NCBI GenBank assembly: GCA_041563315.1
Contig: JBFFNE010000019.1
Location: 1-42,605 of the forward strand
From: JBFEYJ01 sp041563315
GTDB taxonomy: Bacteria > Pseudomonadota > Gammaproteobacteria > Thiohalomonadales > Thiohalomonadaceae
Reading direction: 5' to 3'
Length of the DNA stretch: 42,605 nucleotides
Program-made: the position numbers and the translations under genes
The notes under the pieces: generated by a model
The model's database searches: none
What the model was told of the DNA's origin: nothing
What the model saw: only the letters and a program-made list of their open reading frames with translations
Shown here: one piece after another, positions 1 through 7,832 of the stretch
Layout: each line of letters opens with the position of its first letter
Position numbering within the stretch: the first letter of the stretch is position 1

Positions 1-566
1 CGGTTGCTTGCAACCTGCTTTGACTGGCCGGGTGGCTGCCCGGGCTCTATGGCGCGGATCTGCACCATACCCGTGCCGCTCTGGGCAATGCCGAGCTTGC
101 TGGCTGCGGCATAGGAGAGGTCGATAATTCGGTTTTCGTGGAAGGGACCGCGGTCGTTGACACGTACCACCACTTGCTTGCCGTTCTTCAGATTGGTCAC
201 CTGCAGGTAACTGGGGATTGGCAGGGTCTTATGTGCGGCCGTCATGGCATACATGTCGTAAATCTCGCCATTAGAGGTCTTGCGGCCATGAAATTTCTTG
301 CCGTACCAGGAGGCGAGTCCGCGTTCCTGGTAGCCCTTGCTGCTTTTCATTAGATAATAGCGTTTGCCCAACACGACGTAAGTCGGGGGGTTCCCGGCAC
401 GGGTACGCGGCTCGTGTCGTGGTACCGCATCGGGCACATGGGTCAGGTTGATCGGCTGACTCGGACCACTATCTCGCGTTTCATTAACGCTGCAGGCAGA
501 GATGAGCAGTGTTGCCGACAGGGCGGCAAGGAGAGGCAGTCGAGGGTGCTGTCGGCGGACACTCAT
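1..566 (-). CDS. rlpA: RlpA-like septal ring lytic transglycosylase lipoprotein (3' end outside window)
   Basis: Outer-membrane lipoprotein that cleaves peptidoglycan glycan strands lacking stem peptides. I translated it from the reverse strand starting at the ATG at 566-564, only 3 nt after the mltB stop. A signal peptide ends in a lipobox (LISAC, Cys25 the lipidated residue). The double-psi beta-barrel domain follows, with GLASWYGKKFHG and RVNDRGPF, the latter carrying the catalytic-site Asp. The open frame continues to base 1, so the C-terminal part, where a SPOR domain would lie, is not visible. It is the last visible gene of the mre/mrd operon, the usual position of rlpA after rodA and mltB. 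The family assignment is firm; whether it is enzymatically complete cannot be judged. Confidence 0.92.
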   Translation of the reverse strand, partial: MSVRRQHPRLPLLAALSATLLISACSVNETRDSGPSQPINLTHVPDAVPRHEPRTRAGNPPTYVVLGKRYYLMKSSKGYQERGLASWYGKKFHGRKTSNGEIYDMYAMTAAHKTLPIPSYLQVTNLKNGKQVVVRVNDRGPFHENRIIDLSYAAASKLGIAQSGTGMVQIRAIEPGQPPGQSKQVASN

Positions 567-569
567 GGT

Positions 570-1583
570 TTACCCCGGTGTATTGGCGCCCAGATCCCGG
601 CTCGCGGCCCGGGAGGTCCGGATCGCCTCGGCGAGTTGATAGACCGCCATGGCATATAGGGGACTGCGGTTGTAGCGGGTGATGACGTAGAAATTGTGCC
701 GGGTCACCCAGTATTCCTGCTGCCCTTCTGCGCTATCGAGGGCCAGAAGTGATGCCGTCTCGTCCTTGTTGAGGGGAGTGGGCGGTGTGATCCCGACGGC
801 CTTGAGTTCGCTCTGGGTGAGGGTGGGGCGCAGCCCCTTTTCCAGCAGTGGCTGTGGCACAGCCGTTTTTCGCGTGATGCGATCGGCAACCGGATCGCCG
901 CTGCGCCAGTGGTGCCGAGCGAAATAGTTGGCAACGCTGCCGATGATGTCGGCGTGATTGCTCCACAAATCACGTTTTCCATCGCCGTCGAAATCGACCG
1001 CGTAGGCGCGGAAGCTGCTGGGAATAAATTGGGGCATACCCATGGCGCCGGCGTAGGAGCCGAGGAAATCTACAGGGTCGCGCCTCTCCTCACGGGCCAT
1101 CAGCAGAAAGTGTTCCAGCTCGCTCAGGAAAAAATTACCTCGTGGCGGGTAGTCGAAACCGAGTGTGCTCAGGGCATCAACTACCCGGTAGTTGCCCTTG
1201 TGCCGCCCGTAAAAGGTTTCCACGCCAATGATCGCGATAATGATGTGGGCCGGTACGCCATACTCTTTTTCGGCACGCTCTAGCAAGGGAGCATGCGTTT
1301 GCCAGAATGTCACACCGCCGCTGATGCGCTGTTCGGTAAGGAAGATGGGGCGATAGCGATACCACGGTTTGGCTTCGGCAGGGCGGGTGATCGCCTCGAT
1401 GATGCTCGCTTTGTGCTCGACCTGGGAGAATAGCTGTTTTAACTCTCGTTGAGAGAAACGGTGCTCGCTGACCATGCGCTCGATGAACGCCGCAATATCC
1501 TTTTCATGCTCTCCGCCAAACCCCTGGGCTAACAGTGGTGAACTGAACAGTAGACATAACAGTGCAAGGTAACGATGCTTCAC
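570..1583 (-). CDS. mltB: Lytic murein transglycosylase B
   Basis: Periplasmic enzyme that cuts the MurNAc-GlcNAc bond of peptidoglycan, forming 1,6-anhydro ends. The 337-aa product starts with a hydrophobic signal peptide (about residues 1-20). The Slt35-type catalytic domain shows IGVETFYGRHKG with the catalytic Glu at about 122, then AGAMGMPQFIPSS near 179-190, and an EF-hand-like calcium loop DFDGDGKRD near 198-205, all hallmarks of MltB. The predicted cleavage site has no Cys (LLAQGFGG), so unlike E. coli MltB it may be soluble in the periplasm rather than a lipoprotein. It lies 5 nt downstream of rodA and 3 nt upstream of rlpA, so it belongs to the same transcript. Length matches the family. 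Confidence 0.95.
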   Translation of the reverse strand: MKHRYLALLCLLFSSPLLAQGFGGEHEKDIAAFIERMVSEHRFSQRELKQLFSQVEHKASIIEAITRPAEAKPWYRYRPIFLTEQRISGGVTFWQTHAPLLERAEKEYGVPAHIIIAIIGVETFYGRHKGNYRVVDALSTLGFDYPPRGNFFLSELEHFLLMAREERRDPVDFLGSYAGAMGMPQFIPSSFRAYAVDFDGDGKRDLWSNHADIIGSVANYFARHHWRSGDPVADRITRKTAVPQPLLEKGLRPTLTQSELKAVGITPPTPLNKDETASLLALDSAEGQQEYWVTRHNFYVITRYNRSPLYAMAVYQLAEAIRTSRAASRDLGANTPG

Positions 1584-1588
1584 GATAA

Positions 1589-2701
1589 TCAGTTCTTCAA
1601 TAGTTTGCGATGGGTGTGTACTGACATCAGCATACCGAATGCCGCCATCAAGGTCACCATGGAGCTGCCTCCATAGCTGATCAAGGGCAGAGGCACGCCC
1701 ACCACGGGTAACAGGCCACTGACCATGCCGATGTTGACAAAGACATAGACCAGGAAGGTCATGGTGAGGCCTCCCGCCAGCAGGCGTGCAAAGGTGTCCT
1801 GCGCCTGGCTGGCGATGTAGAGGCCCCGCAGCACGATGAACAGATACAGCGCAAGCAGGAAGATGATACCCATCAGGCCGAATTCTTCACCATAAACGGC
1901 AAAGATGAAGTCGGTATGTCGCTCGGGCAGGAACTCCAGGTGGGATTGGGTGCCGTTGAGCCAGCCTTTGCCGTAGAGCCCACCTGAACCGATGGCGATC
2001 TTCGACTGAATTATATGGTAGCCGGCGCCGAGGGGGTCGTTCTCGGGGTTGAGGAAGGTGAGTACGCGCTGCCGCTGGTAGTTGTGCATGCCGAACTCCC
2101 ACATCAGCCACCCAAGGGGCACGGCAAGCAAGGCGGCGGTACCGATCAGGCGCCACTGTAATCCGGCGAACAGCAGTACGAAGAATCCGGAGCTGGCGAT
2201 CAGCAGCGCGGTACCGAGATCGGGTTGCTTGACGATGAGTAAGGTCGGAATGATGGCCAGCAGCCCGGCAAGCAGCAGGTGACTAGGTCGTGGCGGCAGC
2301 GATTTTTCCGCCAGGTACCAGGCCACCATCATCGGTACCGCCAGTTTCATCAACTCTGAGGGCTGAAAACGGATGCCGCCGATCGCTAACCAGCGCTGCG
2401 CACCTTTGCCGGTGACACCGAGGATCAATACGGCGATCAGCATAATCAGGCCAATGCCAAAGATCCACTTGGTCCAGCGCATTAGCGTATCCGGGGCCAC
2501 CTGCGCCAGCAGTAGCATCACGCCAAAAGAGACCGTCAGGCGAGTCACTTGGCGCCAAATCATGGCCATATCCTGGCCGCTGGCGCTGTAAATGATGACC
2601 AGCCCGGAGGCGGCGAGCAGCAGCAAGCCGGCCAGTAACGGCGGATCGAGGTGAAAACGGCGTAGCAGGCTGTTACTGGTCGAGACATCGCTAACTAGCA
2701 T
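1589..2701 (-). CDS. rodA: RodA, SEDS-family peptidoglycan glycosyltransferase
   Basis: Inner-membrane SEDS polymerase that makes glycan strands for lateral wall growth together with PBP2. The 370-aa protein is mostly hydrophobic, with about ten membrane segments. The signature stretch FLPERHTDFIFAVYGEEFG in the large periplasmic loop contains the family's catalytic Asp, and the C-terminal LPLISYGGSSM motif is also present. The start ATG lies 8 nt after the mrdA stop, consistent with the standard mrdA-rodA pair. Nothing unusual is visible; length is that of E. coli RodA. Confidence 0.97.
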   Translation of the reverse strand: MLVSDVSTSNSLLRRFHLDPPLLAGLLLLAASGLVIIYSASGQDMAMIWRQVTRLTVSFGVMLLLAQVAPDTLMRWTKWIFGIGLIMLIAVLILGVTGKGAQRWLAIGGIRFQPSELMKLAVPMMVAWYLAEKSLPPRPSHLLLAGLLAIIPTLLIVKQPDLGTALLIASSGFFVLLFAGLQWRLIGTAALLAVPLGWLMWEFGMHNYQRQRVLTFLNPENDPLGAGYHIIQSKIAIGSGGLYGKGWLNGTQSHLEFLPERHTDFIFAVYGEEFGLMGIIFLLALYLFIVLRGLYIASQAQDTFARLLAGGLTMTFLVYVFVNIGMVSGLLPVVGVPLPLISYGGSSMVTLMAAFGMLMSVHTHRKLLKN

Positions 2702-2709
2702 GATTAACC

Positions 2710-4563
2710 CTATTCTCTCGTGCCGTGCATATAACTGTCGATCACTTCCCTGGCAATGGGCGCGGCGACAGCGCTGCCACTGCCGCCGTTCTCAACGATC
2801 AGCGCAACGGCGATCTCGGGGTCTGTCGCCGGGGCGAAGGCGATGAACAGTGCATGGTCGTGCAGACGCTTGGCGAGCTCTTCCGCATCGTACTGGGCAT
2901 CCTGAGCGACGGTGAAGACCTGTGCGGTACCGGTTTTGCCGGCTATGGTGTAATCCAGGCCCGCGCTGATACGCCTGGCCGTCCCTTTCGGCCCATGCAC
3001 CACGCTGGTCATGGCCCGCTCGATGCGACGCCAGTTGCCCGGATCTTTGATGGCGACTTCGTTGAGTAGCATCGGCGGGAGCGAATGATGCTCCTGACTG
3101 ACTGGATCTTCGATGGTCTTGACCACGAGTGGTTTCATTCGCTTGCCTCCAGAAGCTAGGGTGGCGGTAGAGCTGGCCAACTGAAGTGGTGTGGCAAGGG
3201 CGAAGCCTTGGCCGATGCCGGTAATCAGGGTCTCTCCCGGAAACCACGGCTCTTTGCGCACTCGTCGTTTCCATTCGCGGGTAGGCATTAGCCCGCCGGC
3301 CTCCCCACCGATGTCGATAGTGGTTTTCACCCCGAAGCCGAACTGACTGAGGTAAGTGGATATATTGTCTATGCCAAGGTTCAACGACAGGTCATAGAAG
3401 AAGACATCACAGGACTCAACGATGGCGTTATGCAGACTGATGGGGCCGTGGCCCCTTTTCTTCCAGTCACGATATCGATGATCATCGTTCTCAAGGCTGT
3501 ACCAGCCAGGACAGACTATCGAGTCCCAGGCTTTGATCTTGTTGAGCTCAAGCCCAGCCAGACCGACAAAGGGCTTGGTGGTTGAGCCAGGCGGGTATTG
3601 GCCTCGCAGGGCGCGGTTGAACAATGGCTGATCAGGTGATTCGCTCAACTCACGATAGGTTGACAGCGAAATGCCGTTGACGAACAGGTTGGGGTCATAG
3701 GCGGGTGCACTGACCAGGGCGAGCACCGCCCCTGTTTTTGGCGAAATGGCCACGAGTGCACCACGTTCTTTGTTGAAGGCACTTTCCGCGGTGCGCTGTA
3801 GGGCGACGTCGATGTTGAGATAGAGATTCTGTCCCGGTACCGGTGAGGTGCGATTGAGGACACGCAATATGCGGCCTCGGGCGTTTGTCTCTACCTGCTG
3901 ATAACCGACCTGACCGTGGAGCAGCACTTCGTGACTCTTTTCCACCCCGGTCTTTCCCACGTAGTTGGTGGAAGCGTAGTTCGATGGGTCGAGGCTTCGC
4001 AGTTCCTTTTCGTTGATGCGACCGACATAGCCGACGGAGTGGACAGTCAAGGGACCGAGTGGATAGTGACGAGTGAGAGTGGAATTGATCTCCACACCGA
4101 TCAGGCGGTGGCTGTTTACCGCAATCAACGCCACTTCCTCATCACTCAGGCGAAAACGCAGTGGAACGGCCTCGAAGCGGCGGCGGCGTGTGATTTCGTG
4201 CTCGAATCGTTCGATGTCCTCATCACTGACTTCGATCAGGCTGGCGATGTCGGCCAGTGTGGCCTGCATGTCCTCGACCCGCTCCTGCACGATCTCCAGG
4301 CTGTAGGTCGGCAGGTTTTGAGCCAACAGCACGCCGTTTCGGTCATAAATCAGTCCACGCGGGGGTGCCAGTGGCTGGACGTTAACCCGATTGTTGGTCG
4401 ACAAGGTGGCATAGAGGTCATGTTGCAGGATTTGCAGATAGGCCATGCGGCTTACTAGCATAGCCACCAGCAGCAGGCTGAAAATCGCGACAATCAGCGC
4501 CCGCACGGAGAACAGGTGGCGTTCCCGCTCCGGGTTTTTAAGGTGCATCCCCCGCCGTTTCAT
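2710..4563 (-). CDS. mrdA: Penicillin-binding protein 2 (elongation transpeptidase)
   Basis: Class B PBP that cross-links peptidoglycan during rod elongation. The 617-aa protein has a short cytoplasmic basic N-terminus, one membrane anchor (about 21-45), a dimerisation domain with PPRGLIYDRNG near 68-77, and a transpeptidase domain with all three active-site motifs: SxxK (STTK, catalytic Ser327), SxN-type (SCD, 384-386) and KTG (543-545). SCD at the second motif is usual for PBP2. It is followed within 8 nt by rodA; upstream, a 79-nt gap separates it from mreD, the only sizeable gap among mreD-rlpA. Length fits E. coli PBP2 (about 630 aa). Confidence 0.97.
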   Translation of the reverse strand: MKRRGMHLKNPERERHLFSVRALIVAIFSLLLVAMLVSRMAYLQILQHDLYATLSTNNRVNVQPLAPPRGLIYDRNGVLLAQNLPTYSLEIVQERVEDMQATLADIASLIEVSDEDIERFEHEITRRRRFEAVPLRFRLSDEEVALIAVNSHRLIGVEINSTLTRHYPLGPLTVHSVGYVGRINEKELRSLDPSNYASTNYVGKTGVEKSHEVLLHGQVGYQQVETNARGRILRVLNRTSPVPGQNLYLNIDVALQRTAESAFNKERGALVAISPKTGAVLALVSAPAYDPNLFVNGISLSTYRELSESPDQPLFNRALRGQYPPGSTTKPFVGLAGLELNKIKAWDSIVCPGWYSLENDDHRYRDWKKRGHGPISLHNAIVESCDVFFYDLSLNLGIDNISTYLSQFGFGVKTTIDIGGEAGGLMPTREWKRRVRKEPWFPGETLITGIGQGFALATPLQLASSTATLASGGKRMKPLVVKTIEDPVSQEHHSLPPMLLNEVAIKDPGNWRRIERAMTSVVHGPKGTARRISAGLDYTIAGKTGTAQVFTVAQDAQYDAEELAKRLHDHALFIAFAPATDPEIAVALIVENGGSGSAVAAPIAREVIDSYMHGTRE

Positions 4564-4642
4564 CGCCGTAACCCCTGGAAGTCAGGGCGGGGCCAACGGA
4601 TGAGGACGGTTTGGCTATACAGGCGAGATTGCAGATGCAGCA

Positions 4643-5131
4643 CTAGTTAACCCTGAAGTGACGGCGAAGGTCACGCAGAACAATAAACATCCAGGCCCAC
4701 AGGAGCATGCTGGTCAGGGAGGGAAGCCAATGGGTCAGACTTGCCGGGGGTTGACCGAGAAACCCCCTGATCCATGTGATCAGCAGCTGCTGCATGAGTA
4801 CCAGTAGCAGTACTATCAGTGACTGCTGTATCAGCGGATAGATCCGTAGACGCTGGTGCAGGGTGAGGGTGAAGTAGGCGATGAGTGCCAGTGCCAGGGC
4901 ATACTGTCCCAGTACCGCACCATGGATGACGTCGAGAAACAGCCCGACCACCCAGCCGGTGGCCACGCCGACACGTTCCGGCAGTGCCATGCACCAATAG
5001 ATCAAGACCATGGTGGCCCACTCGGGGCGCCAATAGGCTGCCCAGTCAGGCAGGGGCAACATGGTCAGCATCAGGGCGATGCCAAAGCTCATGATTATGA
5101 CCCAGCCACCCCGGTGGTAGGGACTGCTCAT
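4643..5131 (-). CDS. mreD: Rod-shape-determining membrane protein MreD
   Basis: Integral membrane component of the elongasome that couples MreB/MreC to the wall synthases. The 162-aa product is a run of five or six hydrophobic helices with the conserved central WVVGLFLDVIHGAVLGQYAL stretch of the family. Its ATG overlaps the mreC stop by 4 nt (ATGA), implying translational coupling. Sequence conservation in MreD is low, so the identification rests on size, topology and position between mreC and mrdA, all of which agree. Confidence 0.93.
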   Translation of the reverse strand: MSSPYHRGGWVIIMSFGIALMLTMLPLPDWAAYWRPEWATMVLIYWCMALPERVGVATGWVVGLFLDVIHGAVLGQYALALALIAYFTLTLHQRLRIYPLIQQSLIVLLLVLMQQLLITWIRGFLGQPPASLTHWLPSLTSMLLWAWMFIVLRDLRRHFRVN

Positions 5132-5994
5132 TCCTCCTGCTCCTCTTGTGCAACGTGCTCTTCGGGTTCATCTTCCTTCTCCGCCCACACCAATAACACT
5201 TCCTGTGCCCTATCAAGGTGGGCAAGGGGAACGGCGGAAATGGTGGCAAAAGGCTCGGCCGGATTACGCTCTACCGTGGTGACTTCGGCCACCGGATAGC
5301 CGGCAGGAAAGCGTCGACCCAACCCGGAAGTCACCAGCAGATCACCTTCCTGGATGTCAGCATTGTTGGGGATGTGGGGGATGTCGAGGATGGCTGCTTC
5401 GCCGGTACCAACGGCAATTGCGCGCAGGCCATTACGGTTGACCTGAACCGGGGTAGCATGGCTCGGGTCTGTGATCAGCATGGCGGTGCTGGTGATGGGC
5501 GAGACATAAATCACCTGGCCGATCACGCCAGCCGCATCGATAAGGGGGTGGCCCACGAAGACATCGTCGCGGCTACCTTTGTTGAGCAGAATTTGGTGTC
5601 TGAAGGGGTCGAAGTCGATCGACATCAGCTCGGCAATCAATACCCGCTCCCAGCGGCGGCTGGAGGATTGCAGCAGGGAGCGAAGTCGCTTGTTCTCACG
5701 TTCTAGAGAGGCCAGCTTCAACAGGCTGACCTGTACTTCCAGCTCCCTGGCGTGCAAGGCGCTGTTTTCTGCGATCAAAAGGCGGCGAGTTCTGAGGTTC
5801 TCACTGGCCCAGTTACTGATATCGAAGGGGAGATTCACCAAGTACTGCATCGGGTAGACCACGACAGAGAGCGTGGCACGGATCCCCTGGAGGGCATTCT
5901 GACGATGATCGAGGGTCATCAGGGCGATGGAGGCAATCACCAGCAGGCCTGCGCGCAGTGAAATCGACGGGCCTTGTAGGAACAGCGGTTTAAT
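5128..5994 (-). CDS. mreC: Rod-shape-determining protein MreC, probable ATT start
   Basis: Periplasmic bitopic scaffold that links MreB to PBP2. With an internal GTG at 5940 the protein would begin inside its membrane anchor. Extending the frame upstream restores the conserved N-terminus KPLFLQGPS, which matches the KPIFSRGPS of E. coli MreC, plus the complete transmembrane helix. No ATG, GTG or TTG exists in this frame between the upstream stop and that motif; the codon directly before KPLF is ATT (5994-5992), preceded by a purine-rich AGAGGGAAGAG stretch. I therefore choose ATT, giving 288 aa. A coiled coil (about residues 76-110, rich in E/L/R) precedes the two beta domains. The C-terminal tail is acidic (EEDEPEEHVAQEEQEE). 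The stop overlaps mreD. Confidence 0.9.
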   Translation of the reverse strand: MKPLFLQGPSISLRAGLLVIASIALMTLDHRQNALQGIRATLSVVVYPMQYLVNLPFDISNWASENLRTRRLLIAENSALHARELEVQVSLLKLASLERENKRLRSLLQSSSRRWERVLIAELMSIDFDPFRHQILLNKGSRDDVFVGHPLIDAAGVIGQVIYVSPITSTAMLITDPSHATPVQVNRNGLRAIAVGTGEAAILDIPHIPNNADIQEGDLLVTSGLGRRFPAGYPVAEVTTVERNPAEPFATISAVPLAHLDRAQEVLLVWAEKEDEPEEHVAQEEQEE

Positions 5995-6057
5995 TGTTCT
6001 CTTCCCTCTGAAACGTGATGGTAACGTTATGTTTTAAATGAAAAAATGCGCTTAGGC

Positions 6058-6073
6058 ACTCGAACCCTCGAGT
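6058..6073. other. Perfect hairpin between mreB and mreC
   Basis: ACTCGA-accc-TCGAGT forms a 6-bp perfect stem with a 4-nt loop in the 112-nt mreB-mreC spacer. Read on the minus strand it is followed, about 11 nt later, by a run of six T. The T run is too far for a classic intrinsic terminator, so partial attenuation or mRNA processing after mreB is only a guess. Confidence 0.35.
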
Positions 6074-6106
6074 CTTTACCCTCGTCTCTCTAGTTGTCTC
6101 TGATAC

Positions 6107-7165
6107 TCAATCCAGGGCGAAGATGTCGCCGCCGTGCTCATCCATCAGCTCCAGGGCACGGCCGCCGCCACGTGCGACGCAGGTGAGTGGGTCTTCGGCG
6201 ATGATGACTGGCAGGCCCGTCTCTTCAACCAGCAGGCGATCCAGGTCGCGCAGCAGCGCACCGCCGCCGGTAAGAACCATACCTCGTTCGGCGATGTCGG
6301 CACCCAGTTCCGGCGGGGTTTGTTCCAGTCCGGTTTTCACCGCGCTGATGATACCGGAGAGCGGCTCTTGTAGTGCTTCGAGTATTTCGTTGGAATTGAG
6401 GGTAAAGCTGCGCGGAACCCCTTCGGCCAGGTTGCGGCCACGGACTTCCATCTCGCGCACCTCGGCGCTGGGATAGGCAGAGCCAATTTCGTGCTTGATG
6501 CGCTCGGCGGTGGACTCACCGATAAGGGTGCCGTAATTGCGGCGGATGTAGCTGATGATGGCCTCGTCGAAGCGATCGCCACCGATACGTACAGAATTGG
6601 AGTAAACAACACCGTTAAGGGAGAGGACCGCGATCTCGGTGGTACCCCCGCCGATGTCCAGCACCATTGAGCCGTGGGCTTCGGAGATGGGCATGCCGGC
6701 ACCGATAGCGGCGGCCATCGGCTCTTCGATCAGATAGACTTCACGGGCTCCGGCACCCCCTGCCGACTCCTTGATAGCGCGCCGCTCCACCTGAGTGGCA
6801 CCACAGGGGACACAGATTAATACCCGTGGGCTGGGCTTGAATGCCTTGAACTTGTCAGCGTGCACCTTGCGAATAAAGTGCTGCAGCATCTTCTCGGTGA
6901 TGGTGAAGTCGGCGATCACCCCGTCCTTCATCGGGCGGATGGCAACGATGTTGCCGGGGGTGCGCCCGAGCATGGCCTTGGCTTCTGCACCGACGGCGGC
7001 GATTCGCTTGGGGCTGTTGGGGCCGGCCTCCTGGCGAATGGCTACCACAGAGGGCTCGTTGAGCACGATGCCCTCACCGCGCACATAGACAAGTGTGTTC
7101 GCTGTCCCCAGGTCGATGGAGATATCATACGAAAACATGCCCTTAAAACGTCCCAATATACCCAT
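6107..7165 (-). CDS. mreB: Actin-like cell-shape protein MreB
   Basis: Cytoplasmic ATP-binding filament that directs lateral wall synthesis. The 352-aa product has an amphipathic membrane-binding N-terminus (MGILGRFKGMF), the phosphate-1 motif DLGTANT (18-24), the phosphate-2 motif DIGGGTTE (170-177) and the adenosine motif TGGGALL near the C-terminus. Length equals the family standard (about 347). It is the first gene of the mreBCD-mrdA-rodA-mltB-rlpA operon and is divergent from gatC with a 293-nt shared upstream region. Confidence 0.98.
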   Translation of the reverse strand: MGILGRFKGMFSYDISIDLGTANTLVYVRGEGIVLNEPSVVAIRQEAGPNSPKRIAAVGAEAKAMLGRTPGNIVAIRPMKDGVIADFTITEKMLQHFIRKVHADKFKAFKPSPRVLICVPCGATQVERRAIKESAGGAGAREVYLIEEPMAAAIGAGMPISEAHGSMVLDIGGGTTEIAVLSLNGVVYSNSVRIGGDRFDEAIISYIRRNYGTLIGESTAERIKHEIGSAYPSAEVREMEVRGRNLAEGVPRSFTLNSNEILEALQEPLSGIISAVKTGLEQTPPELGADIAERGMVLTGGGALLRDLDRLLVEETGLPVIIAEDPLTCVARGGGRALELMDEHGGDIFALD

Positions 7166-7196
7166 AGTTGCCGTCGCTTTATTAAATTTCGGAGTT

Positions 7197-7227
7197 GATA
7201 TACAAATTGATCACGCTAATTTAGCAA
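7197..7227 (-). promoter_or_regulatory. Possible sigma-70 promoter for mreB
   Basis: On the minus strand TTGCTA (7227-7222) is followed after 17-19 nt by an AT-rich TGTATATC stretch (7204-7197), about 30 nt before the mreB ATG. The -35 is close to consensus but the -10 is weak and its exact register is uncertain. Confidence 0.25.
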
Positions 7228-7458
7228 CCCGGCAGGTCTTTGGGCAAGGACATATCTGTGATAAGTTTCTTCTTTTTACGCATTTGCAGTCTGTCGGATT
7301 CGGGTTTAATCGGCTGTGGAGGTGGGAGCATGAGCCGAATTTGGCCGGATTTTCGTCGTGTAGGTGGACTATGTGGCTGAAATGTGGAAGGATTTTGCCA
7401 CGCGACCCGCGATCAGTCTTCAACTCTGACAGTTTGCTCCCTTTACCTTGGAGTCATC

Positions 7459-7746
7459 ATGGCACTCGATAAATCCGATGTGGAAAATATCGCTCATTTG
7501 GCGCGCCTCGCGATCAGCGAGGCAGATATCCCAGTCTACGCCGAAAATCTCTCCACGATCCTCAACCTGGTCGAGGAGATGAATGCAGTCGATACCAGCG
7601 GCGTGCCCCCGATGGCGCATCCCCTGGAAATGGCGCAGCGCTTGCGTGAAGATGTGATCACCGAACAGGATCAGCGCGAACACTTCCAGCAGCACGCCCC
7701 GGCCGTTGAAAACGGTCTGTTTCTGGTACCCAAGGTAATCGAGTAG
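7459..7746 (+). CDS. gatC: Asp-tRNA(Asn)/Glu-tRNA(Gln) amidotransferase subunit C
   Basis: Small 95-aa subunit that holds GatA and GatB together. I start at the ATG at 7459 (MALDKSDVENIAHLARLAIS), which has a GGAG 6 nt upstream and gives the conserved GatC N-terminus; the frame stays open further upstream but that part does not match the family. The conserved VPPMAHP segment lies near the middle and LFLVPKVIE at the end is the typical GatC tail. It is the first gene of gatCAB, divergent from mreB. Presence of the operon implies indirect formation of Gln-tRNA(Gln) and/or Asn-tRNA(Asn); which one cannot be decided from this window. Confidence 0.96.
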   Translation: MALDKSDVENIAHLARLAISEADIPVYAENLSTILNLVEEMNAVDTSGVPPMAHPLEMAQRLREDVITEQDQREHFQQHAPAVENGLFLVPKVIE

Positions 7747-7832
7747 CAAGTGACAAGTGGCAAGTTACAAGCAAAAAAGCTTGCCACCCAATAACTTGCA
7801 ACTTGTAACTTGTAACGCAACTGGATTACATC
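7747..7832. repeat. Intergenic CAAGTTACAAG-type inverted repeat, gatC-gatA spacer
   Basis: The spacer is built from heptamer-like units: AGTGACAAGTGGCAAGTTACAAG on the left and ACTTGCAACTTGTAACTTGTAAC on the right. CAAGTTACAAG and CTTGTAACTTG are exact reverse complements, so the RNA would fold into a hairpin. Related units occur at 9294-9380, 11993-12008 and 17721-17740. Confidence 0.7.
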
